The notes beneath the pieces were generated by a model. The model searched no databases. It worked only from the letters and a program-made list of their open reading frames with translations, and was not told the origin of the DNA. The position numbers and the translations under genes were made by a program. From Actinomadura harenae (GTDB lineage: Bacteria; Actinomycetota; Actinomycetes; Streptosporangiales; Streptosporangiaceae), in the NCBI RefSeq assembly GCF_003696215.1, contig NZ_RFFG01000017.1:56936-120935 (forward strand): a DNA stretch of 64,000 bases. Reading direction: 5' to 3'. Numbering within the stretch: position 1 is the first letter of the stretch; each line of letters begins with the position of its first letter. Positions 31,547-41,080 of this stretch are shown here, one piece after another.

Positions 31547-33220
31547 ATGTGGAACATGTCGAGAGGGCTTACGACCGATAACCACCTCATGGGGGGAGAA
31601 GGGTTGATACCGCTCGCACGCCGGTATCGCCTGCTCTCGGAGGCGGGACGCGGCGGCATGGGCACGGTCTGGCGCGCCCATGACGAGCTGCTCGACCGGG
31701 ACGTGGCCGTCAAGGAGGTCCGCCTTCCGGAGCGGCTCACCACCGGCGAGCGACGCCTCGCCTGCAGGCGGATGGTCGAGGAGGCGCGCGCCACGGCCGC
31801 GCTCCGGCACCCCGGCGTCGTCCAGATCTTCGACATCGTCATGGAGGACGGCCGTCCCTGGATCATCATGGAGTTCATCCGGGCGCGGTCGCTGCACCAG
31901 GTCCTCGCCCAGGACGGCCCGCTGCCCGCGGCCCGCGCCGCCGAGGTCGGCCTGGCGCTGCTGTCGGTGCTGCGCGCCGCGCACGCCGAGGGCATCCTGC
32001 ACCGTGACGTCAAGCCGTCCAACGTGCTGCTCTGCGAGGACGGCCGGGTGCTGCTCAGCGACTTCGGGCTGGCCGTCCACACCGACGACGGCGTCCGCGG
32101 CGGACGCGGGGACGACACGCTCGTGTCCGGGATCGAGGGCTCGCCCGCCTACCTGTCGCCCGAGCGGGTGCGGGGGCTGCCGAGCGTCGTGGCGTCCGAC
32201 CTGTGGGCGCTCGGCGCGACCCTGTACGCGGCGGTCGAGGGCCGCTCGCCGTTCCTGCGCAGCCACGCCCTCGCGTCGATGGTCGCGGTGCTGCTCGGCG
32301 AGTACGAGCCGCCGCGCCTCGCCTGCGCGCTGAGCCCGATCGTCGCCGGGCTGCTCCGCGAGGACCCGGCCGAGCGGCTGAGCGCCGAGGCCGTGGAGGC
32401 GCTCCTCCGGGACGCCCTGCGCACGCTGTCCGCCGTACCGGGGACGCTCTCCGCGCCGGAGGCCCCGGACGAGGAGGAGACGCCCGACACGCCCGACACG
32501 CCCGACGCGGTGGCCGAGCCCGACGAGGAGGACGAGCCGCCCGGCGAGAAGGAACCCGAGGCCGGATACGTCCTGTACGACCTGGGCGGGACGAGCCTGG
32601 TCGCCGGCGGGACGGGACGCGGCGCGCACCGGCGCACGACCGTCCGGACGCCCGCGTCGAGGCGTCCGAGGTTCGGGGCGCTGCTCGGCCTGAGCGCCGC
32701 GCTGGCGGGGGTCGCGGCCCTGGGAGCCTGGTCGGCCCGCTGGACGTCGGTGAGCAAGAGCGCGTCGTCGGTGGTACAGCCCTTCCCGGGCGTGTCCGAC
32801 CAGACGACCGTCTACCACGCGGACGGCGCGTTCAGCGTGGAGGTCCCGGCGGACTGGAGCACCCGCCGCATCAGCGGCGGCGTCGCCTGGACCGGCCCGG
32901 TGGACGGCGAGGGGATGACCATCGTCCGCGCCCCGGGGGACGCGCTGACCGGCCTGCACGCGGCCGAGCGCCGCGCGGCCGACGACGGCGCCTACCCCGG
33001 CTATCACCGGCTGCGGATCGAGTCCGCGCCGGACCTGGCGCCGGGCGCGGCGGAGTGGGAGTTCACCTGGGACCGGGACGGCGGGTCGCACGCCCTGCGC
33101 AGCCGGGTCGCGGGATACGAGTTCTTCTTCTACACCCACGCCTCGCGCTGGACGCCGGGAGCGCGCCTCTACGACCGGATCCTGCGGTCGTTCGATCCGG
33201 AGCCCTCCACCGGCGAATAG
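31547..33220 (+). CDS. Membrane-anchored Ser/Thr protein kinase
   Basis: About 557 residues. Kinase domain: GRGGMGTVWRA, VAVKEV, HRDVKPSNVLL and SDFGLAV, all intact. An acidic linker (EEETPDTPDTPDAVAEPDEE) precedes one membrane segment at about 362-384 (ALLGLSAALAGVAALGAW) and an extracellular domain of about 160 residues (FSVEVPADWSTRRISGGVAW) that resembles the unknown sensor domains of other actinomycete kinases. The ATG at 31547 is taken; a TTG at about 31604 with a GGGGAG site is possible. Confidence 0.9.
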   Translation: MWNMSRGLTTDNHLMGGEGLIPLARRYRLLSEAGRGGMGTVWRAHDELLDRDVAVKEVRLPERLTTGERRLACRRMVEEARATAALRHPGVVQIFDIVMEDGRPWIIMEFIRARSLHQVLAQDGPLPAARAAEVGLALLSVLRAAHAEGILHRDVKPSNVLLCEDGRVLLSDFGLAVHTDDGVRGGRGDDTLVSGIEGSPAYLSPERVRGLPSVVASDLWALGATLYAAVEGRSPFLRSHALASMVAVLLGEYEPPRLACALSPIVAGLLREDPAERLSAEAVEALLRDALRTLSAVPGTLSAPEAPDEEETPDTPDTPDAVAEPDEEDEPPGEKEPEAGYVLYDLGGTSLVAGGTGRGAHRRTTVRTPASRRPRFGALLGLSAALAGVAALGAWSARWTSVSKSASSVVQPFPGVSDQTTVYHADGAFSVEVPADWSTRRISGGVAWTGPVDGEGMTIVRAPGDALTGLHAAERRAADDGAYPGYHRLRIESAPDLAPGAAEWEFTWDRDGGSHALRSRVAGYEFFFYTHASRWTPGARLYDRILRSFDPEPSTGE

Positions 33221-33264
33221 GCCCCGGGCGGATCGTCCGCGCCGGTCAGAGGCTCATCGGGATC

Positions 33265-33331
33265 TTCTGTGGCCTTCCAGTGGCCCCTTCGGCGGCCCTT
33301 CAGCGGCCCTTCAGTGACTCTTCGGTGGCCT
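33265..33331 (+). repeat. Degenerate 11-bp repeats TTCRGYGGCCC
   Basis: Six units start at 33265, 33275, 33288, 33299, 33310 and 33321; the central two are TTCGGCGGCCC and TTCAGCGGCCC. They fill the gap between the kinase stop and the end of the convergent rho gene and make the plus-strand RNA C-rich. Confidence 0.6.
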
Positions 33332-33341
33332 TTCGCAGACC

Positions 33342-34619
33342 TCAGACGGTGTGCTGCATCCGGAGCAGGAACTCGGCGTTGGACGTGGTGCCCTTCATCC
33401 GCTCCAGGAGCAGCTCGATCGCCTGCTGCTTGTCCATGCCGGACATCGCGCGGCGGAGCTTCCAGTTCAGCTCCAGCTCCTCGGGGGACATGAGCAGGTC
33501 CTCGCGGCGGGTGCCGGACGCCTCGACGTCGACGGCCGGGAAGACGCGGCGGTCGGCCAGGCTCCGGTCGAGCTTCAGCTCCATGTTGCCGGTGCCCTTG
33601 AACTCCTCGAAGAACACCTCGTCCATCCGCGAGCCGGTCTCGACCAGGGCGGTGGCGAGGATGGTGAGGGAGCCGCCGTCCTCGATGTTGCGGGCGGCGC
33701 CGAAGAACTTCTTCGGCGGGTACAGCGCGGTCGTCGCGACGCCGCCGGCGAGGATCCGGCTGCTGGACGGGGCCGCCAGGTTGTAGACGCGGCCGAGCCG
33801 GGTGATCGAGTCGAGCAGCATGACCACGTCGTGGCCCTGCTCGACCAGCCGCTTGGCCCGCTCGACGGCGAGCTCGGCGAGGGCGATGTGCTCCTCGGCG
33901 GGCCGGTCGAAGGTCGAGTGGACGACCTCGCCCTCGACCGTGCGCTCGAAGTCGGTGACCTCCTCCGGCCGCTCGTCGATCAGCAGGATCATCAGGTGGC
34001 ACTCGGGGTTGTTGACCGAGATCGCGTTGGCGAGCGCCTTGAGGATCATGGTCTTGCCGACCTTGGGCGGCGAGACGATCAGGCCGCGCTGGCCCTTGCC
34101 GATCGGCGACACCAGGTCGATGATGCGGGTCCCCATGGCGCCGGTGTCCAGGCGCAGCCGCTCGTTCGGGAACAGCGGCGTCAGCGTGTTGAACCGGGGT
34201 CGTTCGGCGGCGGCCTCGGGCGAGAGCCCGTTGACCGTCTCGACGGACGCGAGCGTCGCGTACCGCTCCCGGCTGGACCGGGGCGGGCGGGCGGTGCCGA
34301 CGACGATGTCGCCGGGGCGCAGGTGCGCGTCCCGGACCTGGGACGGGGTGAGGTACACGTCGTCCGGCCCGGCCAGGTAGCCCGAGGTGCGGACGAACGC
34401 GCGGGTGTCCTGGAGGGCCAGGATGCCGTGGAACGGGACGACGGGCAGGGCCTGCGCCGCGGGGTCCGCGCCGCTCTGCCCGGTCTGCTGCGCGGCGGCG
34501 TCCGTGCCGTCGACCGTGTGGGCGGGGGTGCGGGCCGCGGTGGTCCGGGCCCGGGTGCGGCGGCGCCGGTCGGCCTGTGCGGGCACGCTGGCGTGTTCTG
34601 CCGTGGTGGTGGTGGTCAT
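33342..34619 (-). CDS. rho: Transcription termination factor Rho, short form
   Basis: A 425-residue Rho. It has the cold-shock RNA-binding domain (FVRTSGYLAGPDDVYLTPSQ), Walker A SPPKVGKT (most Rho proteins have PKAGKT), Walker B region VMLLDSITRLGR, and the RNA-gripping LFPNERL and ALYPPKKFFGAARNIEDGGS segments. It is a hexameric ATPase that pulls RNA and stops transcription. Main actinobacterial Rho proteins carry a Rho_N helical domain and a long Arg/Gly-rich insert; here the N-terminus is only about 55 disordered residues. It is therefore probably a second, accessory Rho. RBS AAGGGA lies upstream of ATG. Confidence 0.92.
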   Translation of the reverse strand: MTTTTTAEHASVPAQADRRRRTRARTTAARTPAHTVDGTDAAAQQTGQSGADPAAQALPVVPFHGILALQDTRAFVRTSGYLAGPDDVYLTPSQVRDAHLRPGDIVVGTARPPRSSRERYATLASVETVNGLSPEAAAERPRFNTLTPLFPNERLRLDTGAMGTRIIDLVSPIGKGQRGLIVSPPKVGKTMILKALANAISVNNPECHLMILLIDERPEEVTDFERTVEGEVVHSTFDRPAEEHIALAELAVERAKRLVEQGHDVVMLLDSITRLGRVYNLAAPSSSRILAGGVATTALYPPKKFFGAARNIEDGGSLTILATALVETGSRMDEVFFEEFKGTGNMELKLDRSLADRRVFPAVDVEASGTRREDLLMSPEELELNWKLRRAMSGMDKQQAIELLLERMKGTTSNAEFLLRMQHTV

Positions 34620-35160
34620 GCGGGTCCCTTCAGACGGCCGCTTCTCGGGCGGCGCGTGATCGAGAGGAACGAGTGAGGGAAGTTGATCGGCCTGCCCTGG
34701 CAGGCGGAAGAGTACGGCTCCCTGAGAGGCTGCGGGCGGCCGTGGGCCGCGCGGGCTGTCACCGGACGCTCAGAGGTCCGGGCGGGGAACGTGCGCGCCT
34801 CCCGGCCCCGATCACGCTGGACGCGGATCCGAGGCGCCTTCTGGCCGGAGACGCTGATTTGACAGTACAGCACATTCCGCGTCCTGTGCATTCCCGGCCT
34901 ACCGGCGTGGCCGGACGCGCCCGTCCGTCATGGTCGTGGCCTCCTCGGGCGGACGAGAGTTCGATGTCGGCGGACCGCACGAGGTTCCCACGCCCCTCCG
35001 ACATCCCCGCCCTCCGAAATGCGGCTCCTCCGGCGTCCGCGGCGTCCGTGCCCTCCGGTGGCCGTGCCCTCTGAAGTCCGTGCCCTCCGGGGCCCTCGGC
35101 CTCCGGGGCGGGGCGGGGGCTTCCGTACGATGGCGTCGCGGATGGGCGGAAGGGGTGCCG
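34620..35160. other. Intergenic region, rho leader and enoyl-CoA hydratase upstream region
   Basis: Nothing in these 541 bp is supported as a gene. Around 34,855 there is TTGACA followed by A/T-richer sequence, the only promoter-like patch. From about 34,990 to 35,115 the plus strand is C-rich with short repeats (CCGTGCCCTCYG at 35047, 35062 and 35079). These resemble pyrimidine-rich, poorly structured RNA more than a coding region. Confidence 0.5.
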
Positions 35161-35931
35161 ATGGGCGGTGACGGACGGCTGTGGAGCGCCGTCGCGGACG
35201 GCGTGGCCACGATCACGATCGACCGGCCCGCCAAGCGGAACGCGATGTCGGCGGAGATGTGGCGGGCGCTGCCGCCGCTGCTGGACGGCCTGGCCGCCGA
35301 CCCGTCCGTCCGGGCGGTCGTGCTGACCGGGGCGGGCGGCGACTTCTGCGCGGGCGCGGACATCTCCGAGCTCGCCGACATCAACCGTCCCGACAAGGGC
35401 CACCTGTCGGTGCACGCGGAGGAGGCGCTCGCGGCGTTCCCGAAGCCGACCGTGGCCGCGATCGAGGGCTTCTGCGTGGGCGGCGGCTGCCAGCTCGCCC
35501 TGGCCTGCGACCTGCGGTTCGCCGCCGGGGACGCGCGGTTCGGGATCACCCCGGCCAAGCTCGGCATCGTCTACCCGCACTCGGCGACCGCGCGGCTCGT
35601 CCGGCAGGTCGGGCCGTCCGCGGCCAAGTACCTGCTCTTCTCGGCCGACCTCGTGGACGCCGCGCACGCGCTGCGGATCGGGCTGCTGGACGAGACCGTC
35701 CCGCCCGGGACCGTCCACGAGCGCGTCGCCGCGTTCACCGCCACGCTCGCCGGGCGCTCGCTGCTCACCCAGTGCGCGACCAAGGAGATCGTCGACGCCC
35801 TGGCCGCCGACCGTCCGGCGGAGGACCTCGTCCAGTCGTGGCTGGACGAGGTGACGAAGGGCGGCGACGTCGCGGAGGGCGTCGCGGCCTTCCTCGAACG
35901 CCGTCCGCCCCGCTTCACCTGGACGGGCTGA
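35161..35931 (+). CDS. Enoyl-CoA hydratase/isomerase (crotonase family)
   Basis: A 256-residue crotonase. It has the oxyanion-hole segments AVVLTGAGGDFCAGADISEL and FCVGGGCQLALACDLRF, and ITPAKLGIVYPHSATARLVR. The Glu of the second catalytic position of true hydratases is replaced in KLGIVYPHS, so it may act on another substrate or as an isomerase. It catalyses a CoA-ester step of fatty-acid or aromatic degradation. ATG at 35161 is chosen by similarity. It stands alone between rho and a lipoprotein gene. Confidence 0.9.
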   Translation: MGGDGRLWSAVADGVATITIDRPAKRNAMSAEMWRALPPLLDGLAADPSVRAVVLTGAGGDFCAGADISELADINRPDKGHLSVHAEEALAAFPKPTVAAIEGFCVGGGCQLALACDLRFAAGDARFGITPAKLGIVYPHSATARLVRQVGPSAAKYLLFSADLVDAAHALRIGLLDETVPPGTVHERVAAFTATLAGRSLLTQCATKEIVDALAADRPAEDLVQSWLDEVTKGGDVAEGVAAFLERRPPRFTWTG

Positions 35932-36059
35932 CCCGGTCCCCGGGCTGGTCGCGGGCCTGGTCGCGGGACCGTCCGGCCGGTGTCCCGAATCGCCCGGGAT
36001 GCCCGGAGGGACGGGAGTGGCGGTTGTGGCGCGGGACGGCCTTTGGCAGGGTGTTCGTC

Positions 36060-36710
36060 ATGAAGCCACGTACCGTTCGTACGAGCGTCACGCTGGCCGG
36101 GGGAGCGGCGGCCGTCGCCGTGGCCCTCGCCGGGTGCGGGGACACCAAGGCGGGCAGCACGGCCTCGGGGACGTCGAAGGTGACGTCGTCGCCCGGAGCG
36201 TCCGGTGGTGCCGGAGCCTCGGGCGGGAAGGCCGGGCCCGAGACCGTCCCGTCCCATGTGAAGGCCGGGGAGCGCGGCGGGAACGCCGGGCGATGCGCGT
36301 CCGCGCAGCTCGAGGCGGGCTGGCAGCAGCAGCCCTGGAGCAAGGACGGCCATGTCTACGCGACGGTGATCCTGACCAACAGGTCGTCGAAGCCCTGCAC
36401 GCTCGCGGCCGGGTGGGCGACCTTCGGCAAGGGCGCGTCCGGCCGGTACGAGGAGCTGCGCACCACCCGCGCGAAGGTGCCCGGGGCGGGGACGACGATC
36501 ACGCTGAAGCCGGGCACCTCGGCGTTCGAGGGCGTGAAGTACGCCGTCACGAAGGGCTGCCCGACGATCGGCGGGTTCGGCGTCCGGGTGCATGAGGGGT
36601 GGAACGCCGTGCATGTGCCGGGCCGGCACGGCCCGGTCACGCTCTGCCCGGACTCCTTCACCGCCGGGACGATCCAGCCGGTCGCGACCGGCGTGAACTT
36701 CCGTCACTGA
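36060..36710 (+). CDS. DUF4232 lipoprotein
   Basis: A 216-residue secreted protein. The signal peptide ends in the lipobox VALAGC (Cys about residue 25), followed by a Ser/Gly/Ala-rich linker. The C-terminal DUF4232 domain spans about 80-210 (ATVILTNRSSKPCTLAAGWA, LCPDSFTAGTIQ). It would sit on the outer face of the membrane. DUF4232 proteins are common in actinomycetes and have no known activity. Four Cys in the mature domain could form two disulfides. Confidence 0.88.
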   Translation: MKPRTVRTSVTLAGGAAAVAVALAGCGDTKAGSTASGTSKVTSSPGASGGAGASGGKAGPETVPSHVKAGERGGNAGRCASAQLEAGWQQQPWSKDGHVYATVILTNRSSKPCTLAAGWATFGKGASGRYEELRTTRAKVPGAGTTITLKPGTSAFEGVKYAVTKGCPTIGGFGVRVHEGWNAVHVPGRHGPVTLCPDSFTAGTIQPVATGVNFRH

Positions 36711-36731
36711 GGCGGTGTTCCAGGGCGGCGG

Positions 36732-37376
36732 TCAGCTGTTGAGGTAGGCGAGCACCGCCAGCACGCGCCGGTTGTCGTCGTCGGAGACGGCGAGGTCGAG
36801 CTTGGCGAAGATGTTGGCGGTGTGCTTGGTGACCGCGCGCTCGGTGACGACGAGCTGCTGCGCGATCGCCGCGTTCGAGCGGCCCTGCGCCATGAGCTCC
36901 ATCACCTCGCGCTCGCGCGGGGTGAGCCGGGCGAGGGGCGAGTCGTCCCGTCCGCGCGCGACGAGCCGGGCGACGACCTCAGGGTCCATCGCCGTGCCGC
37001 CCGCCGCGACCCGCCGGATGGCGTCGACGAACTGCCCGGCGTCGAACACCCGGTCCTTCAGCAGGTAGCCGATGCCGCCCGAGCCGTCCGCGAGGAGCTC
37101 GCGGGCGTACAGCTGCTCGACGTACTGGGACAGGACCAGGACGGGCAGCCCCGGGACCTGGCGGCGGGCCTCCAGGGCGGCCTGGAGGCCCTCGTCGGTG
37201 AAGGTCGGGGGCAGGCGCACGTCGACCACCGCCACGTCCGGACGGTGGTCGAGGAGCGCCTTGAGCAGGGACGGACCGTTGTCCACGGCCGCCGCGATCT
37301 CGAAGTCGTGCGCCTGGAGGAGGCTGACCAGCCCCTCGCGCAGCAGGGCCAGGTCCTCGGCGAGCACGACGCGCAA
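36732..37376 (-). CDS. NarL/LuxR-type response regulator
   Basis: Start is TTG at 37374-37376, giving the family start M-RVVLAEDLALLREGL; no ATG fits. The 214-residue protein has a receiver domain with acidic pair ED at residues 7-8, phospho-acceptor Asp in VAVVDVRLPP and Lys in YLLKDR, and a GerE helix-turn-helix (LTPREREVMELMAQGRSNAA, VTERAVTKHTANIFAKL). Its partner kinase ends 11 bp upstream. The transcripts are divergent from an MMPL exporter, a common target of such pairs. Confidence 0.93.
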   Translation of the reverse strand: MRVVLAEDLALLREGLVSLLQAHDFEIAAAVDNGPSLLKALLDHRPDVAVVDVRLPPTFTDEGLQAALEARRQVPGLPVLVLSQYVEQLYARELLADGSGGIGYLLKDRVFDAGQFVDAIRRVAAGGTAMDPEVVARLVARGRDDSPLARLTPREREVMELMAQGRSNAAIAQQLVVTERAVTKHTANIFAKLDLAVSDDDNRRVLAVLAYLNS

Positions 37377-37387
37377 CGGTGTCTCCG

Positions 37388-38683
37388 TCAGGTGGTGAGG
37401 AGCGCGCAGGGCAGCTCCAGGGTGACGATGGTGGGGCCGCCCACGGGCGAGCTGAGGGCGAGCACACCGTCGAATGTACCGATCCGCCGCTCGATTCCGC
37501 GAAGTCCGGTACCTCCGTCGAGGGACGCGCCGCCCCGGCCGTCGTCGGTGACCGAGATCCGCAGCGTCCCGAAGGCGTACCGGACGTCCACCCAGACGTG
37601 CCGGGCGCCGGAGTGCTTGGCGACGTTGGTGAGGATCTCCGAGACCGCGAAGTAGGCGGCGGACTCGACCGGGGCGTCCGGGCGTCCGGGCAGGTCGACG
37701 ATGACCTCGACGGGCAGCGGGTGGTCCAGGGCGAGGGCCTTGACGGCGTCCCCGATCCCGCGGTCGGCGAGCACCGGCGGGTGGATGCCGCGGACGAGGT
37801 CGCGCAGTTCGCGCAGGGCCTTGGCGGACGACTCGCGGGTCTCGGCGAGCAGGGTCCGGGCGCGGTCCGGGTCCTTGTCCAGCAGCTGCTCGATCGCGCC
37901 GAGGCTCATGCCCATCGCGACGAGCCGGGCCTGGGCGCCGTCGTGCAGGTCGCGCTCGATCCGGCGCAGCTCGCGGGCCGAGGTGTCGACGGCGTCCGCG
38001 CGGGTCTCGGCGAGGTGCTGGACGCGCAGCGCCAGCCGGGACCTCTCGGTCGGGCCGAGCATGTTCTGCGTCCAGCGGCCGTAGACGTCCATCAGGCGGG
38101 GGCCGAAGTACAGGCCGGCGAGGCCGTAGATCGTGGCGAACGTGGCCAGCAGGGACGCGTTGACCGGGTGGTCGGAGAAGCTGCCCTGCAGCGGGATGAA
38201 GGTGTACCACTCGTTCCCGCTGTGGTCCACGATGATCTTGCCGAGGAACGCGGCCAGCAGCCAGCCGTAGATCCCGTACAGGAAGAGCAGGAAGGACAGG
38301 AAGGCGGTGAACGCCGACACGACCGGGTCGAGCAGCAGGAACGCCATGTCCCGCCAGGTCGCCGGGTCCTGGATCAGCGCGGTGAAGCGCTGCATCGGGC
38401 TGCCCTCGGGGACGGGCAGGTAGGGCCGCTCGACCTTCCGGCCCGTCCAGCGGGACACCAGGTCGCGGTAGCCGTCGAGCAGGCTGCGCAGCATCATCAC
38501 CGCGGGCGGCACCAGGAAGATCCCGGCGCCGATGCCGACCAGGCCGAACGAGAGCGTCACGGCGATGGAGGCGAACAGCAGCGGGAAGGACATCAGCCAC
38601 AGCCGCAGGCCCTGCCACGGCACTTCCAGGTACCGGCCGAGGCCCCTCTTCATGCTCACTTCGCCGCTCACCGGATCCTCCAT
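37388..38683 (-). CDS. Sensor histidine kinase (HisKA_3, with putative sensor membrane domain)
   Basis: A 431-residue kinase. The N-terminal half is a membrane domain of four or more segments (WLMSFPLLFASIAVTLSFGL; MAFLLLDPVVSAFTAFLSFL) like the Streptomyces putative-sensor domain. The HisKA_3 dimerisation box RRIERDLHDGAQARLVAMGM has the phospho-accepting His, and the ATPase has NVAKHSGA, DDGRGG and GTGLRGIERRI. It works with the response regulator encoded 11 bp downstream. Confidence 0.93.
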   Translation of the reverse strand: MEDPVSGEVSMKRGLGRYLEVPWQGLRLWLMSFPLLFASIAVTLSFGLVGIGAGIFLVPPAVMMLRSLLDGYRDLVSRWTGRKVERPYLPVPEGSPMQRFTALIQDPATWRDMAFLLLDPVVSAFTAFLSFLLFLYGIYGWLLAAFLGKIIVDHSGNEWYTFIPLQGSFSDHPVNASLLATFATIYGLAGLYFGPRLMDVYGRWTQNMLGPTERSRLALRVQHLAETRADAVDTSARELRRIERDLHDGAQARLVAMGMSLGAIEQLLDKDPDRARTLLAETRESSAKALRELRDLVRGIHPPVLADRGIGDAVKALALDHPLPVEVIVDLPGRPDAPVESAAYFAVSEILTNVAKHSGARHVWVDVRYAFGTLRISVTDDGRGGASLDGGTGLRGIERRIGTFDGVLALSSPVGGPTIVTLELPCALLTT

Positions 38684-38862
38684 CGTTCGTACTGGTGCCT
38701 CTCATACTCGGGTCTCAGAGCGGAGAGCGCAGTGTGGCGAGAGCCCCGAACGAGGGGTGTACTCAGCTACACCCCAGATCGGCACGTAACGCCATTCTCC
38801 AGCAAACCGGCAGTTCATAGCGTTTGTGGTGTCACCCCCCAACCTATGCATCAGGGATCACC

Positions 38863-41067
38863 ATGAAGAGAAACGTCGCGGAGCGGCTGGGCCACTGGAG
38901 CGCCCACCACCGCACCATCGCCATCGTCGGATGGCTCGCCTTCGTCGTGCTCGCCTCGGTGCTGGGCGGGAGCTCCGGCACCAAGAAGCTGGAGAACTAC
39001 GAGCAGGGCGTCGGGTCGTCGGCCCGCGCCGAGAAGATCCTCTCGGACGCCGGGGTCAACGACCCGGCCACCGAGATGGTGCTGCTCCACTCGGACGACA
39101 GCGGGGCGCTGACCAAGGCCGTCGCGGACGTCCGGGCCCGGGTGCAGGCGTCCGGTCAGGTCGCCGGGCTGAAGCCGACCCTCACCGGCAAGGACCCGCG
39201 GGACCGCCTGGTCGTGTTCGACGTCGCCGGCGACCCGAAGAAGGCCGGGGACCACATCCAGCCGATCCTGGACGCCACGGACGCCGCCAAGCGCGCCAAC
39301 CCGGACGTCACGATCGGGCAGTTCGGCGGCGCCAGCGCCGACAAGTGGTTCGGCAACGCGGTCGGCAAGGACTTCAAGCGGGCCGAGATCACCGCGCTGC
39401 CCCTCGCGCTGGGCATCCTGCTGATCGCGTTCGGGGCGCTGCTCGCGGCCCTGCTGCCGGTCGTGCTGGCCTTCACGGCCTTCCTCGCCTCGCTCGGCCT
39501 GGTGGCGGCCTTCAGCCACGTCATGCACGTGGACAGCTCCACCAACTCGGTCATGCTGCTGATGGGCCTCGCCGTCGGCGTCGACTACTGCCTCTTCTAC
39601 CTCCAGCGTGAGCGCCAGGAGCGGTCGCTGGGCCGGGACCGGGAGACCGCGCTGCGGATCGCCGCCGCCACGTCCGGACGGTCCGTGCTGGTCTCCGGCC
39701 TGACCGTCATGGTCGCGATGTCCGGCATGTTCCTCACCGGGATGGGCATCTTCGAGAGCTTCGCGCTCGGCACCATCCTCGTCGTCTGCGTCGCGATGCT
39801 CGGCTCCGTCACCGTCCTGCCCGCGCTGCTGTCCCTGCTCGGCGACAAGGTCGAGTTCGGCCGCATCCCCTTCCTCGGCCGGTCCCGCCGCCGCGGCCGC
39901 CGCGGCACCGCTCAGCAGGGCGGCGCCCGGCAGGGCGGACGCGTGATCGGCGCGCTGCTGCGCCCCGTCCTCGCCAAGCCGGGGATCGCCGCCGTCCTCG
40001 CCGCCGGGGTCCTGCTCGTCCTGGCCGCCCCCGCGCTCGGCCTGAAGACGCAGAAGCTCGACCTGAACCAGCAGATGCCGCAGAACGAGTCGATCGCGCA
40101 GACCTACACGGCCATCAACAAGGCGTTCCCCGGCAGCCCCGGCCCGGCGATCGTGGTCGTCAAGGCCGACGACGTCACGGCCCCGCCGGTGCGGCAGGCG
40201 ATCGCGTCCCTGAAGAAGGAGGCGCTCGCGACCGGTGAGATGAACAACCCGATCAACGTCCAGACGCACGGCTCGACCGTCGCGAAGATCCAGGTGCCCC
40301 TCGCCGGCGACGGCTCGGACAAGACCTCCCAGCACGCCCTGAAGACGCTCCGCGAGCAGGTCGTCCCGAACACGGTCGGCAAGGTCGGCCAGGCCGAGAT
40401 CAGCGGCCACCTGGCCTTCTCCGACGACTTCAACGGACGCCTCGGAGGCAGCATCCTGCCGGTGTTCCTGCTGGTCATGGGCGTGACGTTCCTGCTGATG
40501 CTGGTGTTCTTCCGCTCGCCGGTGATCGCCGCGACCGCGATCGTCCTCAACCTGCTGTCGGTCGGCGCCGCCTACGGCGTCATGGTCGCGGTCTTCCAGC
40601 ACGGCTGGGGCGCCTCGCTGGTCGCCACGCACGCGGTCGGCGCGCTCGAGTCCTGGATCCCGCTGTTCGTCTTCGTCGTCCTGTTCGGCCTGTCGATGGA
40701 CTACCACGTGTTCGTGGTCTCCCGGATCCGCGAGGCCCACGACAAGGGCCTGCCGACCACCCCGGCCGTCGCGGACGGCGTGCGCGCCACCGCGGGCGTC
40801 GTGACCAGCGCCGCCATCATCATGATCGCCACGTTCGGGATCTTCGGGACGCTGTCCCTCCAGGACTTCAAGCAGCTCGGCGTCGGCCTCGCGGTCGCGG
40901 TCCTCATCGACGCCACGATCGTCCGCGTGATCCTGCTGCCCGCCGTCATGGCGATGCTCGGCCGCGCCAACTGGTGGGTGCCGCGCTGGCTCGGCTGGCT
41001 GCCGAACGTCTCGCACGGCGAGCCGGAGACCCCGGCGGTGCCCGCCGCCCCGGTCCTGACCCGCTGA
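38863..41067 (+). CDS. MMPL-family RND transporter
   Basis: A 734-residue protein with twelve membrane segments arranged as two MMPL halves. Segment 4 has LMGLAVGVDYCLFYLQRERQ and segment 10 has VLFGLSMDYHVFVVSRIREA; the Asp-Tyr pairs are the proton-relay residues of MmpL proteins. It should export a lipid or amphiphilic compound. ATG at 38863 is preferred over an upstream start, because homologues begin M-K-R-x-x-A-E-R. It is divergent from a two-component system, which probably controls it. Confidence 0.93.
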   Translation: MKRNVAERLGHWSAHHRTIAIVGWLAFVVLASVLGGSSGTKKLENYEQGVGSSARAEKILSDAGVNDPATEMVLLHSDDSGALTKAVADVRARVQASGQVAGLKPTLTGKDPRDRLVVFDVAGDPKKAGDHIQPILDATDAAKRANPDVTIGQFGGASADKWFGNAVGKDFKRAEITALPLALGILLIAFGALLAALLPVVLAFTAFLASLGLVAAFSHVMHVDSSTNSVMLLMGLAVGVDYCLFYLQRERQERSLGRDRETALRIAAATSGRSVLVSGLTVMVAMSGMFLTGMGIFESFALGTILVVCVAMLGSVTVLPALLSLLGDKVEFGRIPFLGRSRRRGRRGTAQQGGARQGGRVIGALLRPVLAKPGIAAVLAAGVLLVLAAPALGLKTQKLDLNQQMPQNESIAQTYTAINKAFPGSPGPAIVVVKADDVTAPPVRQAIASLKKEALATGEMNNPINVQTHGSTVAKIQVPLAGDGSDKTSQHALKTLREQVVPNTVGKVGQAEISGHLAFSDDFNGRLGGSILPVFLLVMGVTFLLMLVFFRSPVIAATAIVLNLLSVGAAYGVMVAVFQHGWGASLVATHAVGALESWIPLFVFVVLFGLSMDYHVFVVSRIREAHDKGLPTTPAVADGVRATAGVVTSAAIIMIATFGIFGTLSLQDFKQLGVGLAVAVLIDATIVRVILLPAVMAMLGRANWWVPRWLGWLPNVSHGEPETPAVPAAPVLTR

Positions 41068-41080
41068 CCTCGACGAACAA

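Noticed and set aside
34930..35160. Upstream extension of the enoyl-CoA hydratase
   Set aside because: The region encodes a Pro/Arg-rich stretch with short repeats and no crotonase homology. ATG 35161 gives the normal length.
36732..38705. A 657-residue open frame joining the response regulator to upstream sequence
   Set aside because: The N-terminal 440 residues are the kinase gene read in the wrong frame. The true regulator starts at TTG 37376.
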